Below, piece after piece: positions 1 through 10,192 of a stretch of 64,000 nt of DNA. How positions within the stretch are numbered: the stretch's first letter is position 1; each line of letters starts with the position of its first letter. A program made the translations under genes and the position numbers. The notes below the pieces were generated by a model, which did not search any database, was not told where the DNA came from, and saw only the letters and a list, made by a program, of their open reading frames with translations. Source of the DNA: Planobacterium oryzisoli (GTDB lineage Bacteria; Bacteroidota; Bacteroidia; Flavobacteriales; Weeksellaceae); NCBI RefSeq assembly GCF_015354315.1, contig NZ_JADKYY010000005.1, positions 115,644 through 179,643 on the forward strand. Reading direction: 5' to 3'.

Positions 1-582
<582 letters not shown>

Positions 583-640
583 GCCAGAAGGAAGATAAAA
601 AATGTAAATTGCACTATAGAATTTTAAGCTACACTCAAAA

Positions 641-1990
641 ATGGCATCCAAAACCAAGACCGCTTATTTCTGCCAGAGCTGCGGCAGCGTATATTCCCAG
701 TGGCACGGGCAGTGTAAGAGCTGTGGCGCCTGGAACACTCTTTCAGAAGAAATTGTGGACAAACCCTCGGGGGCAAAATCCACTCCTAGGAAAAAGAACC
801 ATTTAATCAACCTAATTGATGTGGAGATTCAGAAAGAACCCCGCATCAAGACCAACTCCCAGGAGCTGAACCGGGTGCTGGGCGGGGGCATTGTTCTGGG
901 ATCGGTGATTCTAATTGGGGGCGAACCGGGAATTGGCAAGTCCACCCTTCTCTTGCAGCTTGCCCTTAAGATGAACCGCACCATTCTCTACGTTTCGGGT
1001 GAGGAAAGTGCCTCCCAGATCAAAATGCGCGCGGACCGCCTTTCAGAGGTCCAAAACCCCAACTGCTATCTTTTTACGGAAGTCAGTGTGGAGAAAATTG
1101 TGCATGAGGCAAAAAAGCTGCAACCCGATCTTATGATCGTGGATTCCATTCAGACCCTGCATTCGGAAGCCCTGGAAAGTTCTCCCGGCACTGTATCGCA
1201 GATAAGGGAGTGTTCCAACGAGCTGATCAAGCTGGCCAAGGAGACCTCCACTCCTATCATCCTGGTAGGACATATCACCAAGGACGGACAAATTGCAGGC
1301 CCCAAAGTCCTTGAGCACATGGTGGATGTAGTACTGAACTTTGACGGCGATAGAAACCACCTGTTCCGACTACTAAGGGCCAGCAAAAACCGTTTCGGCT
1401 CCACGGCAGAAATTGGCATCTACGAGATGATTGCCCAGGGCCTTAAAGAGATACGCAACCCTTCCCAAATCCTTATTACAAAGAAAACCGAGGAACTTTC
1501 AGGAAACTCCGTGGCGGTGAGCCTGGAGGGAAACCGTCCCATGCTGCTGGAAATTCAGGCGCTGGTCAGCTCCGCCGTCTACGGCACGCCCCAGAGAAGT
1601 TGCACCGGATTTGACAGCAGAAGACTTAATATGCTTTTGGCAGTGCTTGAAAAACGTGCCGGTTTCCAGCTTGGTGCCAAGGATGTATTTTTAAATATCA
1701 CGGGGGGAATTAAAACAGACGATCCTGCGCTGGATCTTGCCGTGGTCGCCTCGGTGCTCTCCAGCACGGAAGATATCTCTATTTCGGAAAAATTCTGTTT
1801 TGCCGGAGAAATTGGCCTTAGTGGGGAGATACGTCCGGTACCCCAAATCGAGCAGCGCATCTCGGAGGCCGAAAAATTGGGTTACGACAGGATATTTATT
1901 TCAAGCCTTAGCAAGATTCCTAAAAACACCTATGGGATTACCATTGTGCAGGTGGGTAAATTGGAGGATTTTCACCAGGCACTTTTTTAA
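641..1990 (+). CDS. radA: DNA repair protein RadA
   Basis: RadA is a RecA-like, DnaB-type ATPase that promotes branch migration during homologous recombination. Its 449 residues show the full family layout: an N-terminal C4 zinc finger (Cys11, 14, 25, 28), a Walker A GGEPGIGKST (93-102), the RadA-specific KNRFG motif (about 249-253), and a C-terminal Lon-like domain. The ATG at 641 gives MASKTKTAYFCQSCG, the usual position before the zinc finger. There is no Shine-Dalgarno sequence, normal for this phylum. It is followed after 30 nt by the AcpH-like gene on the same strand. Confidence 0.97.
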   Translation: MASKTKTAYFCQSCGSVYSQWHGQCKSCGAWNTLSEEIVDKPSGAKSTPRKKNHLINLIDVEIQKEPRIKTNSQELNRVLGGGIVLGSVILIGGEPGIGKSTLLLQLALKMNRTILYVSGEESASQIKMRADRLSEVQNPNCYLFTEVSVEKIVHEAKKLQPDLMIVDSIQTLHSEALESSPGTVSQIRECSNELIKLAKETSTPIILVGHITKDGQIAGPKVLEHMVDVVLNFDGDRNHLFRLLRASKNRFGSTAEIGIYEMIAQGLKEIRNPSQILITKKTEELSGNSVAVSLEGNRPMLLEIQALVSSAVYGTPQRSCTGFDSRRLNMLLAVLEKRAGFQLGAKDVFLNITGGIKTDDPALDLAVVASVLSSTEDISISEKFCFAGEIGLSGEIRPVPQIEQRISEAEKLGYDRIFISSLSKIPKNTYGITIVQVGKLEDFHQALF

Positions 1991-2020
1991 CCCCTCAGAC
2001 GTAACTTAAACCTTTGCCCT

Positions 2021-2605
2021 ATGAACTACCTGGCCCACGCGTACCTGTCCTTCTCGCCCGGCCAAATAGTGGGAAACCTCCTGGTGGACTTTGCTCGCCA
2101 TAAGGACCGCCGCAGTTACCCCAGGGAAGTGGAGAAGGGAATCGTACTACACCACGCCATCGATTCCTATACCGATACCCACCTGGAAATCCGTAAAGCC
2201 AAACTTTTGTTTTCCCCTTTGGTAGGAAGATACAGCGGAGCTATGGTCGATGTGGTACTGGATTACTTTTTAGCAAATGACCCTGTGCGGGGGAATGAGG
2301 CTAACTGGAAAGCGTTTACCCGTAAGGTGTATCAAACGCTAGAGGTACATAAAGAGTTTCTTCCTCCAGCGCTTCTCACTGCCTTACCACGTATGCAGCA
2401 GGGAGACTGGCTCTATAATTCCCGCTACAAAGAGAACATTGAAAAAGCGCTCCAGCATCTGGTCCATAGGGCCAAATACCTACCCATTGGTACGGACGTA
2501 TATAAAGTATTTCTGGAAAACGAATCCACGTTGGAAGATTATTACAAAGAATTCTTTCCCCAGTTAGAGGCGTTTGTAAAAAATCTTGAAGCGACCTTGA
2601 ATTAA
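2021..2605 (+). CDS. acpH: Acyl carrier protein phosphodiesterase-like protein
   Basis: The 194-residue protein resembles AcpH (ACP phosphodiesterase), which removes the 4'-phosphopantetheine arm from acyl carrier protein. Recognised features are the N-terminal MNYLAHAYLS, the GNLLVDFARHK block, and the LHHAIDSYTD motif with metal-binding His and Asp expected of the HD-like fold. Length fits the family. It follows radA by 30 nt and may be cotranscribed. Its stop codon overlaps that of the convergent DUF6702 gene: the TTAA at 2602-2605 supplies both stops. The gene symbol is by family resemblance; activity in Bacteroidota is inferred. Confidence 0.8.
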   Translation: MNYLAHAYLSFSPGQIVGNLLVDFARHKDRRSYPREVEKGIVLHHAIDSYTDTHLEIRKAKLLFSPLVGRYSGAMVDVVLDYFLANDPVRGNEANWKAFTRKVYQTLEVHKEFLPPALLTALPRMQQGDWLYNSRYKENIEKALQHLVHRAKYLPIGTDVYKVFLENESTLEDYYKEFFPQLEAFVKNLEATLN

Positions 2606-3123
2606 AAAGTGCGGTAAAAATAGCGGTCCGGGTAACGTAGCTGGTGGCTTTGTCTTGTACTGCCCACTACGGTATGCACAATATTAAGCTGATCCTCAAA
2701 GATAGTATAGAGGACACTTAGGGCTACCTCTACCTTCTTTGGAGCCTTAAGCGGTTCGGATTCCAAATAGACCAGCACCGCTTCCGAGTCCTCCTCAAAC
2801 CCCAAGTACGTAAAGGAAATCCTTTTTCCATCAGCCTTCACTGCAAAATGCTCACGCAGATAGAGCTCCATGGTCTTTTCCATGAGCCCCCGACTGCTAG
2901 AATCATGGAACCTAAGGGCTTTGCCCGCACGTTTGGAGAGCGCCTGCTCCATATCGTCCAGAAAAAATTTTCCGGTAACCTCGAAAGCACGCTCTTTTGT
3001 ATTATACCGAAGCTCAAGGGAGCCTACATGGTAGGGATGCACTAAAGCATTTTCCCCTTCGGTGGGAAGCGAGCGGATGCCAAAAAGTGAAAAATAAGAC
3101 AGGAATAGTAGTACTAAAGGCAT
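2602..3123 (-). CDS. DUF6702-like exported protein of unknown function
   Basis: A 173-residue protein with a hydrophobic N-terminus (about residues 1-16, LVLLFLSYFSLFG), probably a signal peptide or membrane anchor. The remainder resembles DUF6702, a Bacteroidota family usually found next to HupE/UreJ and M1 peptidase genes, as here. No catalytic motif is visible. The function is unknown. It is divergent from the HupE-like gene, with 68 bp between the two ATGs, and convergent with the AcpH-like gene, sharing 4 bp of stop codons. The family name is from memory of sequence and neighbourhood. Confidence 0.7.
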   Translation of the reverse strand: MPLVLLFLSYFSLFGIRSLPTEGENALVHPYHVGSLELRYNTKERAFEVTGKFFLDDMEQALSKRAGKALRFHDSSSRGLMEKTMELYLREHFAVKADGKRISFTYLGFEEDSEAVLVYLESEPLKAPKKVEVALSVLYTIFEDQLNIVHTVVGSTRQSHQLRYPDRYFYRTF

Positions 3124-3139
3124 GAACGGGATTTGGGAC

Positions 3140-3169
3140 TTTGAAAAGCGAAATTAATCATTATTTTCG
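3140..3169 (+). promoter_or_regulatory. Promoter of the HupE-like gene
   Basis: TTTG (3140-3143), 18 bp spacer, then TATTTTCG (3162-3169), one base off TAnnTTTG. The spacing falls in the 17-23 bp range known for Flavobacterium promoters. The ATG at 3192 is 22 nt downstream, which supports that start over an upstream in-frame TTG at 3141. Confidence 0.5.
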
Positions 3170-3191
3170 TAAGCCAAAAAAACACCTAACC

Positions 3192-3770
3192 ATGAACGAT
3201 TTTCTATTCTACCTGAAACTGGGGTGGGAACACATTATCTCCCTGGATGCCCTGGACCACCAACTTTTTGTTTTGGTTCTTATCTGCGCCTATAACTGGA
3301 ACGACTTGAAAAAAATTCTTATCCTGGTCACGGCATTCACTATAGGACATTCTATTACACTCGCATTAAGTGTACTGGACCTTTTTCGGGTGGAAAGCAC
3401 CCTTATCGAATTCTTAATCCCTCTTACCATAGTACTTACCGCTTTGGACAATATGCTACTTCGCAGCCGTCCTAAGAATTTAGCTACTATGAATTACATA
3501 CTTGCAATGGTTTTTGGGCTGGTGCACGGAATGGGTTTTGCCAACATTGCACGCATGAGCATGGCCAAGGAGCAAAGCATCTTTCTTCCACTGCTGGGCT
3601 TTAACATAGGCCTGGAACTGGGGCAGATCGTAGTGGTGGCGGTGCTTCTTATATTTAGTTTTATCGCTGTCTCGCTTTTTAAAGTATCGCGTAAGGACTG
3701 GATTCTGTTTATCTCCTCGGGAGTATTTTTTCTCTCCCTTCAGATGACCCTAGAGCGAATCCCCGGCTGA
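3192..3770 (+). CDS. HupE/UreJ family membrane protein
   Basis: A 192-residue polytopic membrane protein of the HupE/UreJ family, implicated in nickel or other metal transport. It has about five to six hydrophobic segments, the N-terminal HIISLDALDHQLF motif (family pattern H-x-x-x-G/L-x-DH) and the conserved GLVHGMGFAN block around residues 114-123. The open frame extends upstream to a TTG at 3141, but ATG 3192 gives the family N-terminus and sits correctly behind the promoter. In Bacteroidota these genes accompany DUF6702 and M1 peptidases rather than hydrogenase or urease operons, so the substrate is uncertain. No urease or hydrogenase genes are in the window. Confidence 0.82.
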   Translation: MNDFLFYLKLGWEHIISLDALDHQLFVLVLICAYNWNDLKKILILVTAFTIGHSITLALSVLDLFRVESTLIEFLIPLTIVLTALDNMLLRSRPKNLATMNYILAMVFGLVHGMGFANIARMSMAKEQSIFLPLLGFNIGLELGQIVVVAVLLIFSFIAVSLFKVSRKDWILFISSGVFFLSLQMTLERIPG

Positions 3771-3808
3771 TAGGCGTTATTTGCGCCGAGCATTCAAATA
3801 TTTTTCTC

Positions 3809-3816
3809 TATTTTTG
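3809..3816 (+). promoter_or_regulatory. -7 promoter box for the M1 peptidase
   Basis: TATTTTTG is an exact TAnnTTTG match 35 nt before the ATG at 3852. A TTTG at 3780-3783 lies 25 bp upstream, slightly more than the usual -33 spacing. Confidence 0.45.
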
Positions 3817-3851
3817 AGAATTACTTACTCTAATAACCCTTTTATTGCATT

Positions 3852-6221
3852 ATGAAAAAACTGGTCCTTTCATTTGTTTTAGGTCTTTCGGGTCTTTTCT
3901 TTGCCCAGAACCACCAGAACAATCCTCAAAGTAACCACGGAAATAAATTCGAGCAGCTGGGAACGATTCTTCCCACACCTAACACCTACCGGACCGCTTC
4001 CGGAGCGCCGGGTAAAGAGTACTGGCAAAACCGCGCGGATTATGACATTTCGGCCTATTTGGATGAGGAGAAGAAAAACCTTAGGGGCTCGCAGACCATC
4101 ACCTACTACAACAATTCGCCGGATCCGTTGGATTACTTGTGGCTACAACTCGACGAAAACGAGCACTCTTCCATAAACAACGCCGGATACGAGCAGTCCT
4201 CCACCCTACCTACCGTTACTACCACCGAAAGACTTACCTTAACTGCCCTTCCGCTGCAAGATAACGGTTACGGAGTGAAACTCCATAAAGTAACCGACGG
4301 ACAGGGAAAAGCCTTGCCGTACACGGTCAATAAAACCATGATGCGCGTAGACCTACCCAAGGTACTGGCACCTGGAGAAAAATACATTCTAAAAATCGAC
4401 TGGAGCTATAACATTCCCAACCGTTTGACCATGGGGGGAAGAGGAGGCTACGAACATTTTCCCGAGGATGGCAACGATCTTTTTACCATCACCCAGTGGT
4501 TCCCGCGCATGGCCGTTTATAGTGATTTCCAGGGATGGCAGAACCATCAGTTCACCGGTCGGGGCGAATTTGCCCTTGTCTTTGGGAATTATAAAGTTTC
4601 GATGAATGTGCCTGCGGACCATATTGTGGCCTCCACCGGAGAGGGAAAGAACTTCAAGGAAGTCCTTAGTCCTGCGCAGTACCAGCGCTACCTTCAGGCC
4701 CAAAACGCAAGTGAGCCAGTGGAAATTGTAACCCTTGCCGAGGCCACCAAAGCAGAAAAATCCCGCTCCAAAGCTCGTAAGACCTGGGTCTTTGAGGCAA
4801 GTGATGTACGTGATTTTGCCTGGACCTCCTCACGCAAATTTGTCTGGGATGCCATGAAAGTGCATATAAAGGAGAACGGCAATAATGTAATGGCCATGAG
4901 TCTTTACCCAAAGGAGGCCTACAACCTCTACCGCCGCTATTCCACCCGCGCGGTGGCGCACACCATAAAGACCTACTCGGAGTATACCGTTCCTTATCCC
5001 TACCCTACAGCGCAGTCCATTGAGGCTTCCAACGGAATGGAATATCCCATGATCTGCTTTAATTTCGGAAGGACCGAGAAGGACGGCACCTACTCCGAGG
5101 CTACTAAAAACGGAATGATCGGTGTGATCATCCACGAGGTAGGACACAATTTCTTTCCGATGATCATCAATTCCGACGAAAGGCAGTGGACATGGATGGA
5201 CGAGGGACTCAATACCTTTGTAGAGTACCTTACTGAGGAACTGTGGGACAACCGCTTCCCTTCGCGCAGAGGACCGGCGCATACCATTGTGGATTATATG
5301 AAGCTTCCAAAAGAGCAGCTTGAGCCTATCATGACCAACTCCCACAACATTATACATTTTGGACCCAATGCCTACGCCAAGCCAGCCACAGGCCTGAATA
5401 TTCTAAGGGAAACCATCATGGGACGTGAACTCTTTGACAAAGCCTTTAAGACCTACTCCCAGCGCTGGGCATTCCGTCACCCCGAACCGGCCGATTTTTT
5501 CCGCACGATGGAGGATGCCAGTGGTGAGGATTTGGACTGGTTCTGGAGGGGATGGTTCTACGGCACCGACCCTGTGGACATCTCCATTGACAAAGTAACG
5601 GCAGCCACTGCCGATACTTCCAAAGAGCCTGAGGCGCGTACGATAGAATACACCATAGACAAACCACAGGAGCACCCCTTCCGGGACATCTCCAAAGTGC
5701 GTAACCTAGAGGACAAATCCTTAAGTTTTTATACCGATACCGACAAAGAGGCGCGGGACTTCTACTACCGCTATACCCGTGGCGAGGAAAAAGTGGATAC
5801 TACAAAGAACTATACCTTCACAGTGGACCCCTTTGAGAAACTATCCGCAGCTGAGGCTGCAAAATATAAGAACCTCCACAGCTATCAGATCGATTTCTCC
5901 AACAAGGGAGGAATGGTGATGCCAATTATCTTGGAGTTCACTTTTCAGGACGGCACGAAGTTACAGGACAAAAAAGCAGCGCAGATTTGGCGTATGAATG
6001 AAAAGAACGTGTCGCTTACCTACCATTTTGACAAGCAGCTCAAATCCATACAACTGGACCCCATGAAAGAAACGGCAGACATCGACGAGAGCAATAATTT
6101 CTGGGGAGAAATCCCTGCACCTTCGAGCCGCTTCCAGCTCTACAAGCAAAAAACCGAAGGCTCTGCCAGAGGTGGTGCCACGGGCAGGCTAAACCCTATG
6201 CAGGCAGCACAAAAAAAATAG
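3852..6221 (+). CDS. M1 family zinc metallopeptidase, exported
   Basis: A 789-residue gluzincin aminopeptidase. The zinc site is complete: HEVGH at His428-Glu429-His432 with the third ligand Glu451 in WMDEGLNTF, the M1 spacing HExxH-x18-E. The exopeptidase block (SNGMEYPMICF, about residues 397-406) replaces the classic GAMEN. A signal peptide covers residues 1-18 (LVLSFVLGLSGLFFAQ), so the enzyme should act in the periplasm or at the surface. The C-terminal ~200 residues look like an accessory beta-rich part. It has its own promoter and an excellent terminator at 6242-6272. The natural substrate is not inferable; general peptide scavenging is likely. Confidence 0.93.
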   Translation: MKKLVLSFVLGLSGLFFAQNHQNNPQSNHGNKFEQLGTILPTPNTYRTASGAPGKEYWQNRADYDISAYLDEEKKNLRGSQTITYYNNSPDPLDYLWLQLDENEHSSINNAGYEQSSTLPTVTTTERLTLTALPLQDNGYGVKLHKVTDGQGKALPYTVNKTMMRVDLPKVLAPGEKYILKIDWSYNIPNRLTMGGRGGYEHFPEDGNDLFTITQWFPRMAVYSDFQGWQNHQFTGRGEFALVFGNYKVSMNVPADHIVASTGEGKNFKEVLSPAQYQRYLQAQNASEPVEIVTLAEATKAEKSRSKARKTWVFEASDVRDFAWTSSRKFVWDAMKVHIKENGNNVMAMSLYPKEAYNLYRRYSTRAVAHTIKTYSEYTVPYPYPTAQSIEASNGMEYPMICFNFGRTEKDGTYSEATKNGMIGVIIHEVGHNFFPMIINSDERQWTWMDEGLNTFVEYLTEELWDNRFPSRRGPAHTIVDYMKLPKEQLEPIMTNSHNIIHFGPNAYAKPATGLNILRETIMGRELFDKAFKTYSQRWAFRHPEPADFFRTMEDASGEDLDWFWRGWFYGTDPVDISIDKVTAATADTSKEPEARTIEYTIDKPQEHPFRDISKVRNLEDKSLSFYTDTDKEARDFYYRYTRGEEKVDTTKNYTFTVDPFEKLSAAEAAKYKNLHSYQIDFSNKGGMVMPIILEFTFQDGTKLQDKKAAQIWRMNEKNVSLTYHFDKQLKSIQLDPMKETADIDESNNFWGEIPAPSSRFQLYKQKTEGSARGGATGRLNPMQAAQKK

Positions 6222-6241
6222 CACTTCACCACATAGGCCAT

Positions 6242-6272
6242 ACAAAACCCACCCTCAAGCGGTGGGTTTTGT
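6242..6272 (+). terminator. Intrinsic terminator of the M1 peptidase gene
   Basis: A 12-bp perfect stem, ACAAAACCCACC (6242-6253) with GGTGGGTTTTGT (6261-6272), with a 7-nt loop. The T-rich arm acts as the U-tract. Confidence 0.75.
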
Positions 6273-6279
6273 CTTAGGG

Positions 6280-6326
6280 TGACATCCAAACTGACAAAAT
6301 TGCATTTTAAAAGGATGCAACTGACA
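6280..6326 (+). promoter_or_regulatory. Candidate heat-shock control region of groESL
   Basis: Upstream of groES there is no CIRCE element. Instead three TGACA copies occur (6280-6284, 6292-6296, 6322-6326), two of them as CTGACA exactly 30 bp apart, flanking an inverted repeat TTGCAT (6300-6305) / ATGCAA (6315-6320). No TAnnTTTG box is obvious. The arrangement suggests a dedicated activator, repressor or sigma site. It lies 74 nt before the groES ATG. Inference from repeat structure only. Confidence 0.4.
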
Positions 6327-6399
6327 GTATTACCTTCCCACCGGTCGTGGCACAGCATTGGAGAAATAGCAGGCAGTAACTAATTAAAATTTAAATATT

Positions 6400-6678
6400 A
6401 TGTCAGTAAACTTTAAACCATTAGCAGACCGCGTTCTTATCGAACCGACTCAGGCAGAGACTACCACTGCTTCCGGAATCATCATCCCAGACACAGCAAA
6501 GGAAAAGCCACAGGAAGGGACCGTGGTTGCGGTAGGGCCAGGTAAAAAAGACGAGCCTACTACAGTAGCTGTAGGAGACAAAGTGCTTTACGGTAAATAC
6601 AGTGGATCGGAGCTGAAATTAGACGGAAAAGATTATCTGATCGTTAAGGAATCCGACCTTCTAGGAGTTATTTCTTAA
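6400..6678 (+). CDS. groES: Co-chaperonin GroES
   Basis: The 92-residue heptameric lid of the GroEL folding chamber. It contains the family blocks [11 protein letters not shown], the mobile loop [12 protein letters not shown] (about residues 20-31), VVAVGPGK and the C-terminal [17 protein letters not shown]. Length is typical (90-100). groEL follows after 72 bp, the standard operon. The ATG at 6400 follows an A/T-rich leader with no Shine-Dalgarno sequence. Confidence 0.98.
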   Translation: MSVNFKPLADRVLIEPTQAETTTASGIIIPDTAKEKPQEGTVVAVGPGKKDEPTTVAVGDKVLYGKYSGSELKLDGKDYLIVKESDLLGVIS

Positions 6679-6719
6679 TACATTTTTCAAAAATTAGAAA
6701 CCACAATTAACCCAACTAC

Positions 6720-6734
6720 CAGGCCTTAGGCCTG
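6720..6734 (+). other. Short hairpin between groES and groEL
   Basis: CAGGCC-TTA-GGCCTG forms a 6-bp G+C-rich stem 16 nt upstream of the groEL ATG. No U-tract follows, so it is unlikely to terminate. It could mark mRNA processing or stability in the bicistronic transcript. Confidence 0.35.
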
Positions 6735-6735
6735 A

Positions 6736-8379
<1,644 letters not shown>

Positions 8380-8407
8380 TCGCCCAGCGCATTACAGAAT
8401 ATAGTAT

Positions 8408-8442
8408 ACCGTCCCAAAGGCTTAGGCTTTTGGGACGGTTTC
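8408..8442 (+). terminator. Intrinsic terminator of groESL
   Basis: ACCGTCCCAAA (8408-8418) pairs with TTTGGGACGGT (8429-8439), 11 bp, followed by TTCGTTTT. The next ~110 bp up to the convergent toxin gene show nothing recognisable. Confidence 0.75.
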
Positions 8443-8552
8443 GTTTTAGGGCCACTAGGTGCATTGGTTAAAGTGGAGACTGGATGGGGCTGTTAGAAAC
8501 TCCCTGTACCTATCTGCTGAAAAAGAGTGTGGTCCTACAACGTGGAATCGGG

Positions 8553-9404
8553 CTATTTGAATTTAAGGAGTTCCACTAAATCTAAGAAATACTGCCGCGA
8601 CCATACAGACAGTTCTGCTGGATTAGAGATAAACCGGATGGCATCACGTTTAGCAGTTTCCAGGTTCACACTCCGGATTCTTTCTTTAAGTAGTATTTTA
8701 AATTCCTCAGGACTTATGGAATCTTTATTCCAATCCCCACTGTCCTTGGCGCGCAGTACAAAATGGGACAGATTTAGCTCGACCCCTTTCCTTATATACC
8801 ATTCCATATCGTACCAGTCTCTACCCTTCACGTTGTGCACCCATTTTCTGTATAGTAGAGCATGCATCTTCCCTGCAAACAAATCTTCTTGAACAAAACA
8901 TTTAACGTAAAAAGAAAAGGGCTTTAAAAGAAGCTTTTCCTCTGTTTCAAAGCCTAAGGGTGGCCTAGTGTCCACTTCAATCTTTATTTTCAGCTTTGGA
9001 CCTTCACTTAATCCCAATTCAGGTAGTACTGACTGCACTACTAACTCGCTCCATAGGGTCTCTGATTTTAGAAACGCAGATTCTATTGGAGAAGAGACAG
9101 CCTTTTGCTTAGATTGTATGGACACCACAATTCCTACCGCTAGGAATTCATTCTCGATCTCCTTAACGTAATCCAGTAGGCTAAAACCTTCTTGCTTTTG
9201 GAGGAGTGAAAAATCCAAATCTTCTGAAAATCGATTTAAACCGTAGAATATTCGCAGTGCAGTACCTCCATAAAATGCTGCCTTCTCAAAGAAGCCTCCA
9301 CGGTAGAGACCAGCTAGTGCAACTTGCTGCATTATTTCACGAAGTGCCTGATGGTACTGTGTACTGGTCTTGGGCTTATACTCTAAGATCCATTCTTTGA
9401 TCAT
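8553..9404 (-). CDS. abiEii: AbiEii-type nucleotidyltransferase toxin
   Basis: The toxin of a type IV toxin-antitoxin / abortive phage infection module. AbiEii proteins are nucleotidyltransferases that arrest growth, for example by modifying tRNA in related MenT toxins. The 283 residues carry the family motifs: GGTALR (46-51), RFSEDLDF (58-65) containing the catalytic acidic pair, a KIKIEVD strand, and KGRDWYDMEWY near residue 220. It starts with ATG and overlaps the upstream antitoxin by 4 nt (ATGA-type), so it is translationally coupled. The region is A+T-richer than its flanks: lines counted by hand across the module gave 30, 42 and 47% G+C against 58% in the adjacent ABC gene. This suggests horizontal acquisition. 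Confidence 0.88.
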   Translation of the reverse strand: MIKEWILEYKPKTSTQYHQALREIMQQVALAGLYRGGFFEKAAFYGGTALRIFYGLNRFSEDLDFSLLQKQEGFSLLDYVKEIENEFLAVGIVVSIQSKQKAVSSPIESAFLKSETLWSELVVQSVLPELGLSEGPKLKIKIEVDTRPPLGFETEEKLLLKPFSFYVKCFVQEDLFAGKMHALLYRKWVHNVKGRDWYDMEWYIRKGVELNLSHFVLRAKDSGDWNKDSISPEEFKILLKERIRSVNLETAKRDAIRFISNPAELSVWSRQYFLDLVELLKFK

Positions 9405-10030
9405 AACTTTTCAAGTGCTTTAATTAAATACCGTAACGAGTCTTTCTTTTGTGCGTGAGCAATCCAGCTTTCCATTGCAGCGAGGTCGAGTTTTTGCAGC
9501 GTCTCCCTATTCATTCTCATATTATCAAGTAGAAAAACTTTCGCGGATTCCACACTACGAAAGCGGATACCACGTGTCGTATACACCTTATCAAAGAGAG
9601 CCTTTTCTGCGCTTGCAAGCAGCGCAAATTGATTTTCCCTTAATTTTATGTACTGAATTCCTAATGGATAGTAAGGAAACGGTAGTTTTATATATTCAAA
9701 ATTCCCAAGTGCATTTGTAAATGTCTTAGAGTTATTTAAAGTCATTGACACGACAGTAAAAACCGCTTCCGGTATGAGCCCGTGGTATGCTAAGGCGGAT
9801 TCACACGAAACATAACTTGGGCCGTAGAGCGCATTAGCTATTGAAAAGGACTCTGGAATAATTTCTGAGTTCCATAGATACAAGCCTCTACGCAGCGCAA
9901 CGAGACGATTTTCACTAAGCCATCGATGAATTTTATCATTGGGTCTTCGGTACTCTTTTAATAGCGAAACAAGCAGCTGATGGGAAATCGGCTGAGACTT
10001 GTACGCTGCTATATAATCTGCTACATTCAC
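9401..10030 (-). CDS. abiEi: AbiEi-type antitoxin and autorepressor
   Basis: Partner of the AbiEii toxin. Type IV antitoxins do not bind the toxin but counter its effect, and AbiEi proteins also repress their own promoter through an N-terminal winged helix. The 209 residues begin with a helix-turn-helix-like segment (LVSLLKEYRRPNDKIHRWLSENRLVALRRGLYLW, about residues 22-55), then the AbiEi antitoxin core (SCESALAYHGLIPE). Translation starts at a GTG (10030-10028). That codon lies only 4 nt after a TACATTTG -7 box, predicting a leaderless message. Three inverted repeats upstream are probable autoregulatory operators. Confidence 0.82.
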   Translation of the reverse strand: MNVADYIAAYKSQPISHQLLVSLLKEYRRPNDKIHRWLSENRLVALRRGLYLWNSEIIPESFSIANALYGPSYVSCESALAYHGLIPEAVFTVVSMTLNNSKTFTNALGNFEYIKLPFPYYPLGIQYIKLRENQFALLASAEKALFDKVYTTRGIRFRSVESAKVFLLDNMRMNRETLQKLDLAAMESWIAHAQKKDSLRYLIKALEKL

Positions 10031-10034
10031 TTTG

Positions 10035-10109
10035 CAAATGTAAAAAAAAGTAATGATAATCTGATATTTTCAGATTATCTGTAAAAAATTTTACAACTAT
10101 TAAGTTGTA
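10035..10109 (-). promoter_or_regulatory. abiE promoter with three tandem inverted repeats
   Basis: The minus-strand -7 box TACATTTG (10042-10035) is followed by CAAA and then the GTG start of abiEi. Upstream lie three inverted repeats almost end to end: GATAATCTGA/TCAGATTATC (10055-10079, 10-bp arms, 5-bp gap); TGTAAAA/TTTTACA (10080-10095, 7-bp arms, 2-bp gap); TACAACT/AGTTGTA (10092-10109, 7-bp arms, 4-bp gap). The first covers the -33 region. AbiEi antitoxins are known to repress by binding inverted repeats at their promoter; assignment to these repeats is inference. Confidence 0.6.
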
Positions 10110-10192
10110 TATAATTCAATACGCTTAGACTAAGAGAAAAGGGATAAGAAAAGACGTCCATTAACTACCACAATTCCAACCTTTAAGGTCTG

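Noticed and set aside
8527..8892. 121-codon plus-strand frame opposite abiEii
   Set aside because: Antisense to conserved nucleotidyltransferase motifs; low-quality composition.
10052..10080. Fur-box-like sequence (TGATAAT...ATTATC) in the abiE promoter
   Set aside because: Arm spacing does not fit the 7-1-7 Fur layout, and the repeat is better explained as an AbiEi operator.
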